Source: JAEUJM01 sp964635055
GTDB taxonomy: Bacteria; Actinomycetota; Acidimicrobiia; Acidimicrobiales; DATDAH01
Length of the DNA: 64,000 nt
Direction: 5' to 3'
NCBI GenBank assembly: GCA_964635055.1
Contig: CAZWMT010000032.1
Coordinates: forward strand, 4,630 to 68,629
How positions within the stretch are numbered: position 1 is the first letter of the stretch; each line of letters starts with the position of its first letter. The notes under the pieces are model-generated. The model had not been told where the DNA came from. It searched no databases and saw only the letters and a program-made list of their open reading frames with translations. Below are positions 36,415 to 45,283 of the stretch, one piece after another. A program made the translations under genes and the position numbers.

Positions 36415-38064
36415 TCAGGCTTCCTGCATCTTGTGGCTGAACCTGAGGGTGATGAACTCGGCAGGCCGCACGGCCGCGACGCCGATCTCGACGATCATGT
36501 GGCCCTCGAGCACGTCTTGGGCGGTCATGGTCTTGCCGAGGCCAATCGACACGAAGTACGCCGATTCGGCCGTCGATCCGGCGAAGGCGCCACTCTGCCA
36601 GAGGCGGTAGAGGTAGCTGTCGATCATGCTCTTCACCTTCAGCCAGGTGCTGGCGTCGTTCGGCTCGAACACCGCGAACGTGGTGGCCTTGCGGGTGGAC
36701 TCCTCGATCAGGTTGAACAGACGGCGGACCGGCACATAGCGCCACTCGTTGTCGTTGCCGGCCAAGGTCCGCGCCCCCCAGACCAGGGTGCCCTTGCCGG
36801 TGAACTCCCGGATGGCGTTGATCGACTTGCCGCTGGTCGGGTCGACGTTCATCGACTCCTGATCCTCGTTGGTGATCTTGCTGACAGGACCGATCGTGGA
36901 CGTCAGGCCGACGTTGGCGGGCGCCTTCCACACCCCCCGCTCGCGATCGACACTGGCGTAGACTCCGGCCACGGCGGCACTCGGCGGCAGGATCACCCGC
37001 TCGGCGGCGAGCGCGGTCTTGATCTGGTTGGCCAGGCCGGTGTAGCTGGAATCGATCGACGCCAGGGTCGACGCTTCGAGCTTGACCAGGGTGCTGTCGG
37101 TGCTGGGTACGAGGTCGGTGCCGGCGCCGGTTGGCGTGATGTCGAAACCGCGGGTGGCTTCCGGCGTCGCTCTGCTTGCCCACTTCGCGGTCAGATCGGT
37201 GCCGCTGATGGTGCCGATGTCCTTGATGGTGAGCACGTTGTCGTCGACGGCGAAGGTCGGGTTCGAGGACGTGCCCTTGGTGATCTTCACCTTGGGTTCG
37301 CCGGTGCCGCTGAAGCTGACGGTGATGCCGCCGAACACGCCGCTCTTGCTCGTTGCGCCGCCGCTGTCATGGATGGTCACCCCGGTCGGCTCGTAGTCGT
37401 GGGGGATCGAGGTCCGCAGGTACGGGTGGTAGGCGGCGCCGTACTCGAGCGCCTTGGTGCCGATCGCGTCGCGGAAGGCCTCGTAGTCGCCGTCCTTCAC
37501 GTCGAGGATGGCGAAGCGGTCACCGAGCTTCTTGCACTGTGCCAGCGCCTTCTGGCAGACAGCGTGGTACGTGGCGAGGTTGATCGCATCGGTGAGGAGG
37601 ATGAGCGTGGGCTCGTCCTCCGCTTCCAGGGCGGCCAGTCCCTTCTCGAAGTGCGCCGCGTCGGCGGTCATCGTGTACTTGCCGACCGACACGACGTAGC
37701 AACGACCGCCGCCGTTGTCGAAGTAGTGCTTGAGGCAGTACCAGAGCAACTTGGCGGGCTGACCGGCCGTCGTTGCGGCCCGATCCCCGGTCACGCCCGT
37801 CCCCGTCACCGCCGAGATCGTCGCGGGGGCGCCGGCGACCGTCACCGTGAAGGGGGTGGGGCTGGGTCCGCCGAACCACTGCTCGTACTCGAGCATCGAG
37901 CTGATCCGCTTGACCTGCGGAGCGCCATCTTCGTCAGCCGGACCGCCCTTCTCGGTGTAGCCGAGGAAGGCGGGGACCGCCGTGGACACGTCGGCCACCG
38001 AGGGGGGGAGCGTCGAGATCTCCTCGACGTACACCCCCGGGGTCTTGTAGCTGGTTACCGCCAT
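36415..38064 (-). CDS. Contractile tail sheath protein
   Basis: 549 aa from ATG 38064; a GTG at 38073 is in frame, but GGGAG is better spaced for the ATG. The N-terminal handshake region is YKTPGVYVEEISTLPPSVAD, the core shows YCLKHYFDNGGGRCYVVSVG and FTGKGTLVWGARTLAGNDNE, and the C-terminal domain reads IEESTRKATTFAVFEPNDAS, MIVEIGVAAVRPAEFITLRF. A Thr/Gly-rich insert of about 180 residues (roughly 190-380) likely forms the outer sheath surface. Only one sheath gene is present, unlike the three in Afp/PVC. Confidence 0.92.
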   Translation of the reverse strand: MAVTSYKTPGVYVEEISTLPPSVADVSTAVPAFLGYTEKGGPADEDGAPQVKRISSMLEYEQWFGGPSPTPFTVTVAGAPATISAVTGTGVTGDRAATTAGQPAKLLWYCLKHYFDNGGGRCYVVSVGKYTMTADAAHFEKGLAALEAEDEPTLILLTDAINLATYHAVCQKALAQCKKLGDRFAILDVKDGDYEAFRDAIGTKALEYGAAYHPYLRTSIPHDYEPTGVTIHDSGGATSKSGVFGGITVSFSGTGEPKVKITKGTSSNPTFAVDDNVLTIKDIGTISGTDLTAKWASRATPEATRGFDITPTGAGTDLVPSTDSTLVKLEASTLASIDSSYTGLANQIKTALAAERVILPPSAAVAGVYASVDRERGVWKAPANVGLTSTIGPVSKITNEDQESMNVDPTSGKSINAIREFTGKGTLVWGARTLAGNDNEWRYVPVRRLFNLIEESTRKATTFAVFEPNDASTWLKVKSMIDSYLYRLWQSGAFAGSTAESAYFVSIGLGKTMTAQDVLEGHMIVEIGVAAVRPAEFITLRFSHKMQEA

Positions 38065-38142
38065 TTGCTTCACACTCCCGTTTCTGGTCGTTGGCGACTG
38101 AGGTGCTTCGTCACGCGGTCGCAGGTGGAGCGCTGACGGAGC

Positions 38143-38727
38143 TCACTGGGTGACCGTGATCTTGCGCTGGGTGATCTGGGGCGCGGCCAGCGGCTCGGCG
38201 TCGTGGAACGAGAGGAGTCGCATCCGGTACAGCGCTGATGGGCGATAGGGAGTCTGTAGCGCGCTCCACAGCTCGTTCTGCTCGGCAAAGGTCAGGGTGA
38301 CGAGTTGCAGAACGAGTTGGTCGATGGCGTCATCGAGGTCGGGCGCGGTGCGGTGGTCGAGCACGGGGTGGCTCTGGAGGTAGCCGATGATGGAAGAGAG
38401 CTGCTGCAGGCCCGTTTCGTAGTGCTTGAAGCGCGCCGCGAACAGGACGTACAAGCTCAGCCGAACCTCAGGAGCCACCGTGGCGGCCTTGCCATTCGCG
38501 GTGGTTCCTCGATGGAGGTCGGGAGGCCGCATGGTGGCCTCTTCCTCCAGGTTCACCAGCATCATCGTCACGGCGTTCAGCTTCAAAGCCGCAGCGCCCA
38601 CCTCGTCGCCGTCGACGAAAGCGACGCGGTCCTCGCTCGTTTCGGAGACACCGACACCCGCCTCGGTTCTGAGGTGATCGTCGAGCAGGTCCCTGAGCAC
38701 CCGCATCGCCCGGTCGATCATCGGCAC
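38143..38727 (-). CDS. DUF4255 protein (Pvc16/Afp16-like tube terminator)
   Basis: 194 aa from GTG 38727. DUF4255 features are MIDRAMRVLRDLLDDHLRTE, LNAVTMMLVNLEEEATMRPP, VRLSLYVLFAARFKHYETGL and IIGYLQSHPVLDHR. This family caps the distal end of the tube and sheath in eCIS particles. It is the first gene of the leftward arm, 78 nt ahead of the sheath gene; I see no convincing promoter in the 63 nt upstream. Confidence 0.87.
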   Translation of the reverse strand: MPMIDRAMRVLRDLLDDHLRTEAGVGVSETSEDRVAFVDGDEVGAAALKLNAVTMMLVNLEEEATMRPPDLHRGTTANGKAATVAPEVRLSLYVLFAARFKHYETGLQQLSSIIGYLQSHPVLDHRTAPDLDDAIDQLVLQLVTLTFAEQNELWSALQTPYRPSALYRMRLLSFHDAEPLAAPQITQRKITVTQ

Positions 38728-38790
38728 GGTCTAGCCGAGATCTGGAGGCGGCGTCGTGAAAAGCAACTGCGTGCGCGGCATCCTCATCGG

Positions 38791-38898
38791 GTGACCGATG
38801 ACCGGGCGACAGCGTTGCTCGAAGCGGACCTGGACCGGGTCGCTTTCGACCGGTCGAGCTATGGGGCCGACCTGCAGGCCCGGGTCGTCTGGGCGTGA
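38791..38898 (+). CDS. 35-aa frame at the eCIS-coxE junction
   Basis: A short frame (VTDDRATALLEADLDRVAFD, then RSSYGADLQARVVWA) begins at GTG 38791 and its stop overlaps the coxE start (GTGA). It may be a remnant of whatever preceded coxE before the injection system genes arrived, or a coupling leader. Codon use is coding-like, but no family is recognised. Confidence 0.3.
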   Translation: MTDDRATALLEADLDRVAFDRSSYGADLQARVVWA

Positions 38899-40118
38899 CC
38901 CCAACCACGACCGCCGGCGCGCAGCCGGACCTCGCCGCCGTCGCCGCGGGGTTCGGGCAGGTGCTGCACGCCGCCGGCGTGGCGGTCACGCCCGAGCGCA
39001 CCGGTCGGTTCGCCAAGGCGGTCGCCCAGGGGCGACCCAAGACGACCGACGAGGTGTACTGGATGGCGCGGGTCACCCTGGCCGCGAGCCGCCGCGACAT
39101 CGAGGTGCTCGACCGGGTGTTCGCCCAGGTGTTCTGCGGGCTGGTCGACCAGGCCGACGAGCGGGGGGACTCGAACCAGCCGCCGCCCCCGCACACCAAG
39201 CCGGGCCCCGACCGCCGACCACCCGGCGACGACAGGGATGCCGGCGCCGCGCCCGTGCCCCAGGCCGTGGGGGCGACCGCCGACCGGGACGAGGAGCGCG
39301 GTGACGAGGAGGACGATCAGGAGGACGACGAGGACGCGCCCGAGACGGTCCTGGCCGCGGCCAGCAGCGACGAGCACCTGCGCACCAAGGACTTCTCGGC
39401 GTGGACGCCCGAGGAGCTGGCGTCGCTGCGCGACCTGATGGCCCGGCTGGCGGTGCGGGCCCCCACCCGGCCGGGCCGGCGCCACGTGGCCGGCGCCGCC
39501 GGTCGCCGCATGGACGTGCGGGCCACCCTGCGCCGGGCCCACCGCACCGGGGGCGACCCCGTGACCCACGTGATGCGCACCCGCAAGGTGCGCCGCCGCC
39601 GCATCGTCCTGCTGGCCGACGTGTCGGGCTCGATGGAGTCGTACTCGCGTGCCTACCTGCACCTGCTGCACGGCGCGGTGCGCTCGACCCGGGCCGAGGC
39701 CTTCGTGTTCGCCACCCGGCTCACCCGGCTCACCCGGGTGCTGCAGACCACCGACCCCGACGAGGCGCTGCGCCGCACCGCTCTCGTCGCGCCAGACTGG
39801 TCGGGCGGCACCCGCATCGGCGAGGCACTGCGCCGCTTCAACGACGAGCACGGCCGGCGGGGCCTGGCCCGGGGGGCGGTGGTGGTGATCGTGTCCGACG
39901 GCTGGGAGCGCGAGGACCCGGCGCTGGTGGGCGAGCAGATGGAGCGGCTCGCCCGCCTCGCCCACCGCGTGGTCTGGGCCAACCCGCGCGCCGCCACCGA
40001 GGGCTTCGAGCCCCTCGCCGGCGGCATGGCGGCGGCGCTGCCCCACGTGGACGAGTTCGTCAGCGGCCACTCCGTCGACGCCCTCGAGGCCCTGTTGGAC
40101 GTCGTCGCCGCCGGGTAG
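38895..40118 (+). CDS. coxE: CoxE-type VWA-domain protein
   Basis: 407 aa from GTG 38895. Residues 1-90 are helical (FGQVLHAAGVAVTPERTGRF, VYWMARVTLAASRRDIEVLD), typical for CoxE; an acidic linker follows, then the VWA domain: the MIDAS DVSGSMESYSR with D242, WSGGTRIGEALRRFNDEHGR, and VVVIVSDGWEREDP. CoxE works with the CoxD ATPase to insert copper and sulfur into the CO dehydrogenase active site. It is normally adjacent to coxD, from which it is separated here by the whole injection system cluster. Confidence 0.88.
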   Translation: MTPTTTAGAQPDLAAVAAGFGQVLHAAGVAVTPERTGRFAKAVAQGRPKTTDEVYWMARVTLAASRRDIEVLDRVFAQVFCGLVDQADERGDSNQPPPPHTKPGPDRRPPGDDRDAGAAPVPQAVGATADRDEERGDEEDDQEDDEDAPETVLAAASSDEHLRTKDFSAWTPEELASLRDLMARLAVRAPTRPGRRHVAGAAGRRMDVRATLRRAHRTGGDPVTHVMRTRKVRRRRIVLLADVSGSMESYSRAYLHLLHGAVRSTRAEAFVFATRLTRLTRVLQTTDPDEALRRTALVAPDWSGGTRIGEALRRFNDEHGRRGLARGAVVVIVSDGWEREDPALVGEQMERLARLAHRVVWANPRAATEGFEPLAGGMAAALPHVDEFVSGHSVDALEALLDVVAAG

Positions 40119-40174
40119 CCTGGCCACACGCTTCCCCCGATGCCGACACCGACCTCACATCGGAGGTGGGGCCT

Positions 40175-40534
40175 GTGGCCCTGTCCCAGAAGCACCGCAA
40201 CGCGCTCTTCGCGCACTTCTCGCCCCGGTTGGGGGACGACGTGACCGAGGCGTTCCTGGCCGAGTTCCCCGCCCGTGAAGGCGACGAACTCGTCACCCGT
40301 ACCCACCTGCGGGCGGAACTGGCCGAGTTCCGTGCCGAGGTCCAGCGCCAGATGGCCGAGGTCCAGCGCCAGATGGCCGAGGTCCAGGTCCGGCTGGCCG
40401 AGCTCCGCACCGAGGTGCACGAACAGGCCGCCGCCACGAACCGGCGGCTGACCACGGTCATCCTCACCGCCACGGGGTTGCTGATCGCCGCCGGTGGCGT
40501 GATGACCACGATCGTGGTCACCGCCGTGCGCTGA
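40175..40534 (+). CDS. Tail-anchored coiled-coil protein
   Basis: 119 aa from GTG 40175 (GGAGG upstream). Residues 45-95 form heptad repeats with the 7-residue unit AEVQRQM repeated in tandem (encoded by a 21-nt DNA repeat near 40340-40385). A C-terminal helix follows (VILTATGLLIAAGGVMTTIV). The architecture resembles small DUF1640-like coiled-coil membrane proteins. The function is unknown. It is followed by a hairpin repeat. Confidence 0.6.
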   Translation: MALSQKHRNALFAHFSPRLGDDVTEAFLAEFPAREGDELVTRTHLRAELAEFRAEVQRQMAEVQRQMAEVQVRLAELRTEVHEQAAATNRRLTTVILTATGLLIAAGGVMTTIVVTAVR

Positions 40535-40555
40535 AGCGGCTCCTCGTAGGAGCCG

Positions 40556-40652
40556 CGCGGATTGGGCGTCTGCAAATCCGTTCTGGCTCCCGATTCGACC
40601 GCCAGGACCGTCGAATCGGGAGCCAGTTCCAGGCCTATCCGCTGGGACCCCT
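40556..40652. repeat. Intergenic palindromic repeat, copy 2
   Basis: Perfect 15-bp arms GGCTCCCGATTCGAC (40585-40599) and GTCGAATCGGGAGCC (40610-40624) enclose CGCCAGGACC. The flanks match the copy at 5436-5531. It lies directly after the coiled-coil gene and 50 bp before the damaged PIN-like gene. Confidence 0.7.
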
Positions 40653-40701
40653 AGTAGGTCAGGCCTAGGTCCATCACCGCCAGGCGCCAGCGAGGCTCCC
40701 G

Positions 40702-41092
40702 GTGGCTACGTACTTTGTCGACGAGAACATGCTGCCGGTAGGGCGAGCGCTGGCTCACGTTCGAGCAGACGTCGTGCACCCGGGCCACCGTGCGCTACCT
40801 CAGATCCCACTTGGAGCCAAGGACCCTGACTGGCTCCTCATCGTGGGTTCGGCTGGGCTCGACCTAGTGGTCGTCACCCGCGACCGCAACATCAGGAAGA
40901 AGCCCGCCGAGAAGGAACTGTTCGACAACAACGGCGTCCGGGCCTTGTTCCTCACCGGCTCGAAGGACATGAGCAAGTGGGACAAGTTCGTGATGCTCGT
41001 ACGACCTGGGACCGCATGGAATCGAATGTTCGCAAGGCCGGCGCTGGTCCCTGGGCCCTCGCCTGGACCAACAGTGGTTCAAGCCGCTGTAG
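40702..41092 (+). pseudogene. PIN-like domain gene with two apparent frameshifts
   Basis: From GTG 40702 the frame reads YFVDENMLPVGRALAHVRAD, LGAKDPDWLLIVGSAGLDLV, VVTRDRNIRKKPAEKELFDN and LFLTGSKDMSKWDKFVMLVR, a PIN-like nuclease domain with its acidic residues. Near 41003 the homologous-looking continuation (TTWDRMESNVRKAGAGPWAL, AWTNSG) moves to another frame, and near 41075 it moves again to reach FKPL and the TAG at 41092. Both shifts equal single-base losses. Either this is decay or assembly error. Without correction the first frame runs on to 41217 with unrelated sequence. No antitoxin gene is seen upstream. Confidence 0.6.
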
Positions 41093-41231
41093 CCACCGTC
41101 CGACATGGATGCCTACCCGGCCGCTCGGTGATGATCGAGCGCCGTCGGCCTCGCGTGGCTGTGTCGGCTCGGGGGACCTCATGGCTGTCGCGGGCGTACG
41201 CTCGTCGTCGCGCCTGATCCGGGGAGGTGGT

Positions 41232-43616
41232 GTGCGCCGTTGTCATGCGTGGCGAATCTTCGTGGCCACATCCTTGGCTGTCGCCGCTGGCGTCGCCCTG
41301 CCTGCGACGCCAGCGGGCGCCGCGATCGGTGACATCACCACGTTCACTGACCCAACGGGACTGGTGGACCAGCCCGGGGACCTCGTGATCGGTCCCGACG
41401 GAGCGCTGTGGTTCGTGAGCACGGGCAACGACCGCATCGGTCGCTTCGACCCGGACACCGGGGTCTTCACCAGCTACGCGTCAGCCCGGCATATCGATGA
41501 GCCCACCCACCTCACGGTTGGCACGGACGGCAACATCTGGTTCACGAACCGAGGCGTCGACCGCATCGGTCGCCTGGATCCGGACACGGGAGCGGTGAGT
41601 TCGTTCGCGGATCCCGCTGGTTACCTCCACTGGCCTGGCGGCATCACGGTTGGCCCAGATGGAGATGTCTGGGTGACCAACCTGAGATGTCTCGAGTCCG
41701 TGAGCCCAGATGGAGTCATCACCCCCTACCGGACCGGCCCCTCGGCGGCCTGCTCGGCTGGGGGAGGAGGCCCGATCGTGACGTCCGGCGACGAGCTCTG
41801 GTACGGCGGCGGAAACCGGGACCTCGTGCGGCTCAACCCTGCGACGGGGGCGACGGCCTCGTACCACGCCGGCGCTGACGACTCGTACGGAACCGGCGGC
41901 GTCGAGGACATCACCATTGCCCCTGACGGGACCATCTGGTTCGCTCGTGGCTACGGGAAAGCCTTCTGCGGCGCCTGGTCGCGCGTATTCACGATCGATA
42001 GTGCAAGTGGGCAGATCCACCAGCAAGGTGAGACGGGCTGCCGGGTCGACGTCGGGGGGCTGGTCGTGACGTCGGACGGCAGTGCGTGGTTCTCGGTTGG
42101 GTCCGACTACAACGACGGCATCCGCGTAGGTCGGATCGACCCGTTCGGCGGACTCAGCCTCTATGGCGAGGCCGTAGTCGAGCAGGTCGGCCTCGGTTCT
42201 GGGATCGTGCAGGCCGCGGACGGCGAGCTCTGGTTCACGATCCCCGACTCGGACCAGATCGGACGCGTGGATCCCGAGGGCCCGCAGGTGAGAGTCTCGA
42301 TGACCGGCCCGTCCTACGTGGGCACCGGTGGCGTGATTCCGTATCAAGTGACCGTGCGGAACACGGGCACGGAGACGCTCACCGGGGTGGCCTTGAGTGC
42401 CCAGTCGGTCCCGGACTGCACGCGTCCGCTCGACGACCTCGCCGCTGGCGCCGAGGTCGTCGTCGACTGCAGCTTCCAGACCGCGGTCGGCCAGAGCGGT
42501 TACTGGCTCAACACGGTGTCGGTCGACACCGACCAGACCGACTCCGTGCGCTCCAACCAGGTGCGCACGTACGTCGTGGTCGACCCTCGACTCACGATCA
42601 GCCAGCGTGCCGACGAACCCGGGGTGCTTGTGGGTGAGCCGATCAACTACCACGTGACGGTCACCAACACCGGCAACATCGCGCTGACGGGCGTAGTCTT
42701 GACCGACGCCCAGGTGGCCGGGTGCGCGGGCGCCGTGGCGGACATCGCCGTCGGCGCCGAGGCCATCGTCGACTGCTCTCACGAAACGACCGGCGCTGAC
42801 GAGGGCACGTTCGTGAATGAGGTGTCGGTCGACACCGACCGCACGGATCCGATCAGCGCCAGCCCGCTCTACACCCAGGTGGGGACGCAGCGATCGATGG
42901 CCGTCGACAGTTCGGTCGATGAGGACGTCGTGCCCGTGGGAGCGACGATCCATTACCACTTCACTATCGAGAACATGGGCGACATCCCACTCTCCGGCGT
43001 GGCCCTCGACGGAGCTGTCGATGACTGCGATCGTTCAGTCGGGTTCCTCGCAGCAGGAGCCTCGACAGAGGTGGATTGCGACCACGTCGCGTCCGCTGCC
43101 GATATCGGGACCTTCACCAACCCGGCGTCCGCTCAAGCGGACCACCTCGCAGACGTCGATGCGCCCGATCTGGACGTCACGGTCGCCGAGGCGCGGCCGG
43201 ACGGCCGCATCCAGATCGGGCCGACCGGCGCGAGCGTCGGAGACGACATCTACAACACCACTGGTAGCGGCCAGGCAAAGCGGGCGACCGTCGGCCGCGG
43301 CGCATCGGTCAAGTACGTCGTCACCGTGGAGAACGACGCTCCGTTCTCAGACGCAGTCGTGGTCCGTGGGCGCGGGTCGTCGACTGCGTTCAGCGTGAGG
43401 TACCTGGTGGGGCGCACCGACGTCACCGGTGACGTCACCGCCGGCACCTATCGGACCGCCACGGTCGCGCCGGGCGGAACCGTCAGCATCAAGGTCGTTG
43501 TGACGCCGACGGTCTCGGCACGAGCGGGCGCTCGCCTCGACGCCAAGCTCACGCTGCGCTCCACCACGCACGCCGACCGAGTGGACAAGGTCCGCTTCGT
43601 CACCACCCGCGGCTGA
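41232..43616 (+). CDS. Secreted beta-propeller protein with DUF11-like repeats
   Basis: About 794 aa. A Sec signal peptide (VRRCHAWRIFVATSLAVAAG, cleavage after PATPAGA) starts at GTG 41232, preceded by GGGGAGG; ATG 41181 with GGGGGA is an alternative that lengthens the n-region. Residues 35-350 are a Vgb/SMP30-like propeller with blades of the form PDGALWFVST..RIGRFDPDTG. Three repeats of about 95 residues follow (YQVTVRNTGTETLTGVALSA, YHVTVTNTGNIALTGVVLTD, YHFTIENMGDIPLSGVALDG), each with paired Cys, then one more beta domain. Probably extracellular. Streptogramin lyase activity is not implied. It has no cell-wall sorting signal. Confidence 0.8.
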   Translation: MRRCHAWRIFVATSLAVAAGVALPATPAGAAIGDITTFTDPTGLVDQPGDLVIGPDGALWFVSTGNDRIGRFDPDTGVFTSYASARHIDEPTHLTVGTDGNIWFTNRGVDRIGRLDPDTGAVSSFADPAGYLHWPGGITVGPDGDVWVTNLRCLESVSPDGVITPYRTGPSAACSAGGGGPIVTSGDELWYGGGNRDLVRLNPATGATASYHAGADDSYGTGGVEDITIAPDGTIWFARGYGKAFCGAWSRVFTIDSASGQIHQQGETGCRVDVGGLVVTSDGSAWFSVGSDYNDGIRVGRIDPFGGLSLYGEAVVEQVGLGSGIVQAADGELWFTIPDSDQIGRVDPEGPQVRVSMTGPSYVGTGGVIPYQVTVRNTGTETLTGVALSAQSVPDCTRPLDDLAAGAEVVVDCSFQTAVGQSGYWLNTVSVDTDQTDSVRSNQVRTYVVVDPRLTISQRADEPGVLVGEPINYHVTVTNTGNIALTGVVLTDAQVAGCAGAVADIAVGAEAIVDCSHETTGADEGTFVNEVSVDTDRTDPISASPLYTQVGTQRSMAVDSSVDEDVVPVGATIHYHFTIENMGDIPLSGVALDGAVDDCDRSVGFLAAGASTEVDCDHVASAADIGTFTNPASAQADHLADVDAPDLDVTVAEARPDGRIQIGPTGASVGDDIYNTTGSGQAKRATVGRGASVKYVVTVENDAPFSDAVVVRGRGSSTAFSVRYLVGRTDVTGDVTAGTYRTATVAPGGTVSIKVVVTPTVSARAGARLDAKLTLRSTTHADRVDKVRFVTTRG

Positions 43617-43829
43617 TCGATTGTCGGAGCGTTCGCCTTGCCGTTGCGCGGTACGGCGGACCGCCGAGTTCGGGAGAAGGTCCATTCGCCTCTGGCCACC
43701 ACGACGAGCGAAGGCGCCCGCGAAGTGCCGCGCCGCGCGGTTCCGACCGAGCCTCTTGGCGAAGCCGAGCGGCCGGCAGCGCTCCGCCAGCGCCGACCTC
43801 GGAATGAGCTCGAAGCTCTACCAGTCCTA

Positions 43830-45218
43830 CTAGCCCACCGCCTCCAGGGTGACAGGGCCGTCGACCTGCAGGCGGAAGCGGCCCCGTCCGGTCTTCTCGA
43901 TGCGGATGGGGGCGTCGCGCTCGTCGAGGCGGCGCTTCAGCAGGATGAGGCGGCTCTCCAGGTTGTCCCGGAACTCGGGCAGCTCGAGCGACGGGTCGAG
44001 GCGCACCTCTTTGTTGGTGAACTCCTCCCTGCCCTCGCGCTGGTGGTGACCGAGCAGCGCCCACAGGATGCGGCCGGCCACGCCCTTGATCAGGTACTCG
44101 TCGTCGAGGAAGGTGCTGCCGTCCACCGGGAAGAACCGCACCCGTGTGCCCGCCGGGCGGCGCGCGGGCGGTGTGGCCCGGGGGAGGGCCACGGCGTCGA
44201 CGGTGTCGGGGCCCTGGGCGCGGGCCACCTCGACCGCGTTGGCCACGAGCGACGCGACGGCGGTGAGCAGGGCCTCGTCCTCCGGGGTGAAGGCCACGGG
44301 CGCGTCGCTCTCGGCCATCAACACGATGACCAGCTGGCCGAGGGCCAGGCCCGGCACCGCGAGGCGGCTGGTGGCTCCGGGCAGACCGGGCAGCGGCACC
44401 TCGTGGCCGGGGCCCACCTCGCCGGTGCCCTCGTACTCGTGGCGGACGATCCGCGAGTAGCGGCGCATGTGGCGCAGGTTGCCCACCCGCATGGCCTGGC
44501 CGCGTGCCGCAGCCATGCCGATCATGCCCTCGCCCACCGGCACCTCCGAGCCGACGCCCTCGGCCGGGTAGCCGTGGCTGGCGATGGTGAACAGCGTGCG
44601 TCCCGTCTCGTCGAGCAGCAGGAGCAGGTTGTGCTCGAAGCCGAGCAGCTCGGCGAGGCCGTCCACGGCCACCGACACCAGCGTGTCGAGGTCGCCGCAG
44701 CGCGACAGCCGCGCGGTGAGCTCGGCGAGGCCGGTGGCGCCCCCCGGCCCGCCGACGACCGCGACCGTGGCCGTGGCCGGCCGGGAGAGGATCGACGGCA
44801 CCAGCTCGACGTCGAGCACGCGGTAGATGTCGGCCGAGCGCAGCTTGAAGACGTCCTGCATGTTGGTCTCGGCCGCCACCGCGTCGACGTCCTCGCTCAG
44901 CAGCCGGAACACCTCACCCCGGCGCTCGGTGCGCTCGTAGACGAGCTCGAGGCGGTACTCGTCGTAGGTGGTCGGGTCGATCAGGAGCATCGACGCCCGC
45001 GGGTTCTCGGCCAGGTTTCGGGCGGTCTTGGAGAAGAACTGGTTCGACAGGGCCAGGTGGTCGTCGTCGACCATGCGCACCCGGGACAGGTACGTGACGT
45101 TCGGGGTCCCGTCGGCGGCGGCGGTGGCCACCACCGCGGGGATGGCGCCCTCGAAGCACAGGTGCAGGGCCGACAGCGCGATGGGGGCGCCGGCCCCGCC
45201 CTCCTCCGTCGGGCTCAT
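43830..45218 (-). CDS. PNPOx-like, GAF and winged-helix fusion regulator
   Basis: 462 aa. Residues 10-140 are a flavin-reductase/PNPOx-like split barrel (IPAVVATAAADGTPNVTYLS, NPRASMLLIDPTTYDEYRLE). Residues 165-330 are a GAF domain (LSRCGDLDTLVSVAVDGLAE, LLLLLDETGRTLFTIASHGY, VGEGMIGMAAARGQAMRV). Residues 370-462 look like a winged-helix domain (LIKGVAGRILWALLGHHQRE, FTNKEVRLDPSLELPEFRDN, RIEKTGRGRFRLQVDG). A flavin- or heme-related redox/gas sensor feeding a DNA-binding output is a reasonable guess. The first residues (MSPTEEGGAGAP) derive from a third, degenerate EREA-type repeat unit. It is coupled to the PNPOx gene through two short frames. Confidence 0.7.
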   Translation of the reverse strand: MSPTEEGGAGAPIALSALHLCFEGAIPAVVATAAADGTPNVTYLSRVRMVDDDHLALSNQFFSKTARNLAENPRASMLLIDPTTYDEYRLELVYERTERRGEVFRLLSEDVDAVAAETNMQDVFKLRSADIYRVLDVELVPSILSRPATATVAVVGGPGGATGLAELTARLSRCGDLDTLVSVAVDGLAELLGFEHNLLLLLDETGRTLFTIASHGYPAEGVGSEVPVGEGMIGMAAARGQAMRVGNLRHMRRYSRIVRHEYEGTGEVGPGHEVPLPGLPGATSRLAVPGLALGQLVIVLMAESDAPVAFTPEDEALLTAVASLVANAVEVARAQGPDTVDAVALPRATPPARRPAGTRVRFFPVDGSTFLDDEYLIKGVAGRILWALLGHHQREGREEFTNKEVRLDPSLELPEFRDNLESRLILLKRRLDERDAPIRIEKTGRGRFRLQVDGPVTLEAVG

Positions 45219-45283
45219 GCTTCGCGCTCCGGGCGACTCCGTCGCCGGGCCGCTCGGGCCCCGCCCTCGTCCCTCGGGCTCAT
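45215..45283 (-). CDS. 22-aa EREA-type repeat frame (unit 2)
   Basis: The frame MSPRDEGGARAARRRSRPER plus EA starts in the ATGA at the end of unit 1 and stops in the ATGA that starts the PNPOx-GAF gene. It is nearly identical to unit 1, so the duplication is recent. Confidence 0.5.
   Translation of the reverse strand: MSPRDEGGARAARRRSRPEREA

Noticed and set aside
41232..42290. Virginiamycin B (streptogramin) lyase
   Set aside because: The propeller blades resemble Vgb, but the protein is secreted and carries extra beta repeats. I could not confirm the lyase active-site residues, so only the fold is claimed.
43617..43833. 70-aa frame between the secreted protein and the GAF regulator
   Set aside because: Basic, low-complexity sequence with no ribosome binding site of note and no family resemblance; treated as intergenic.
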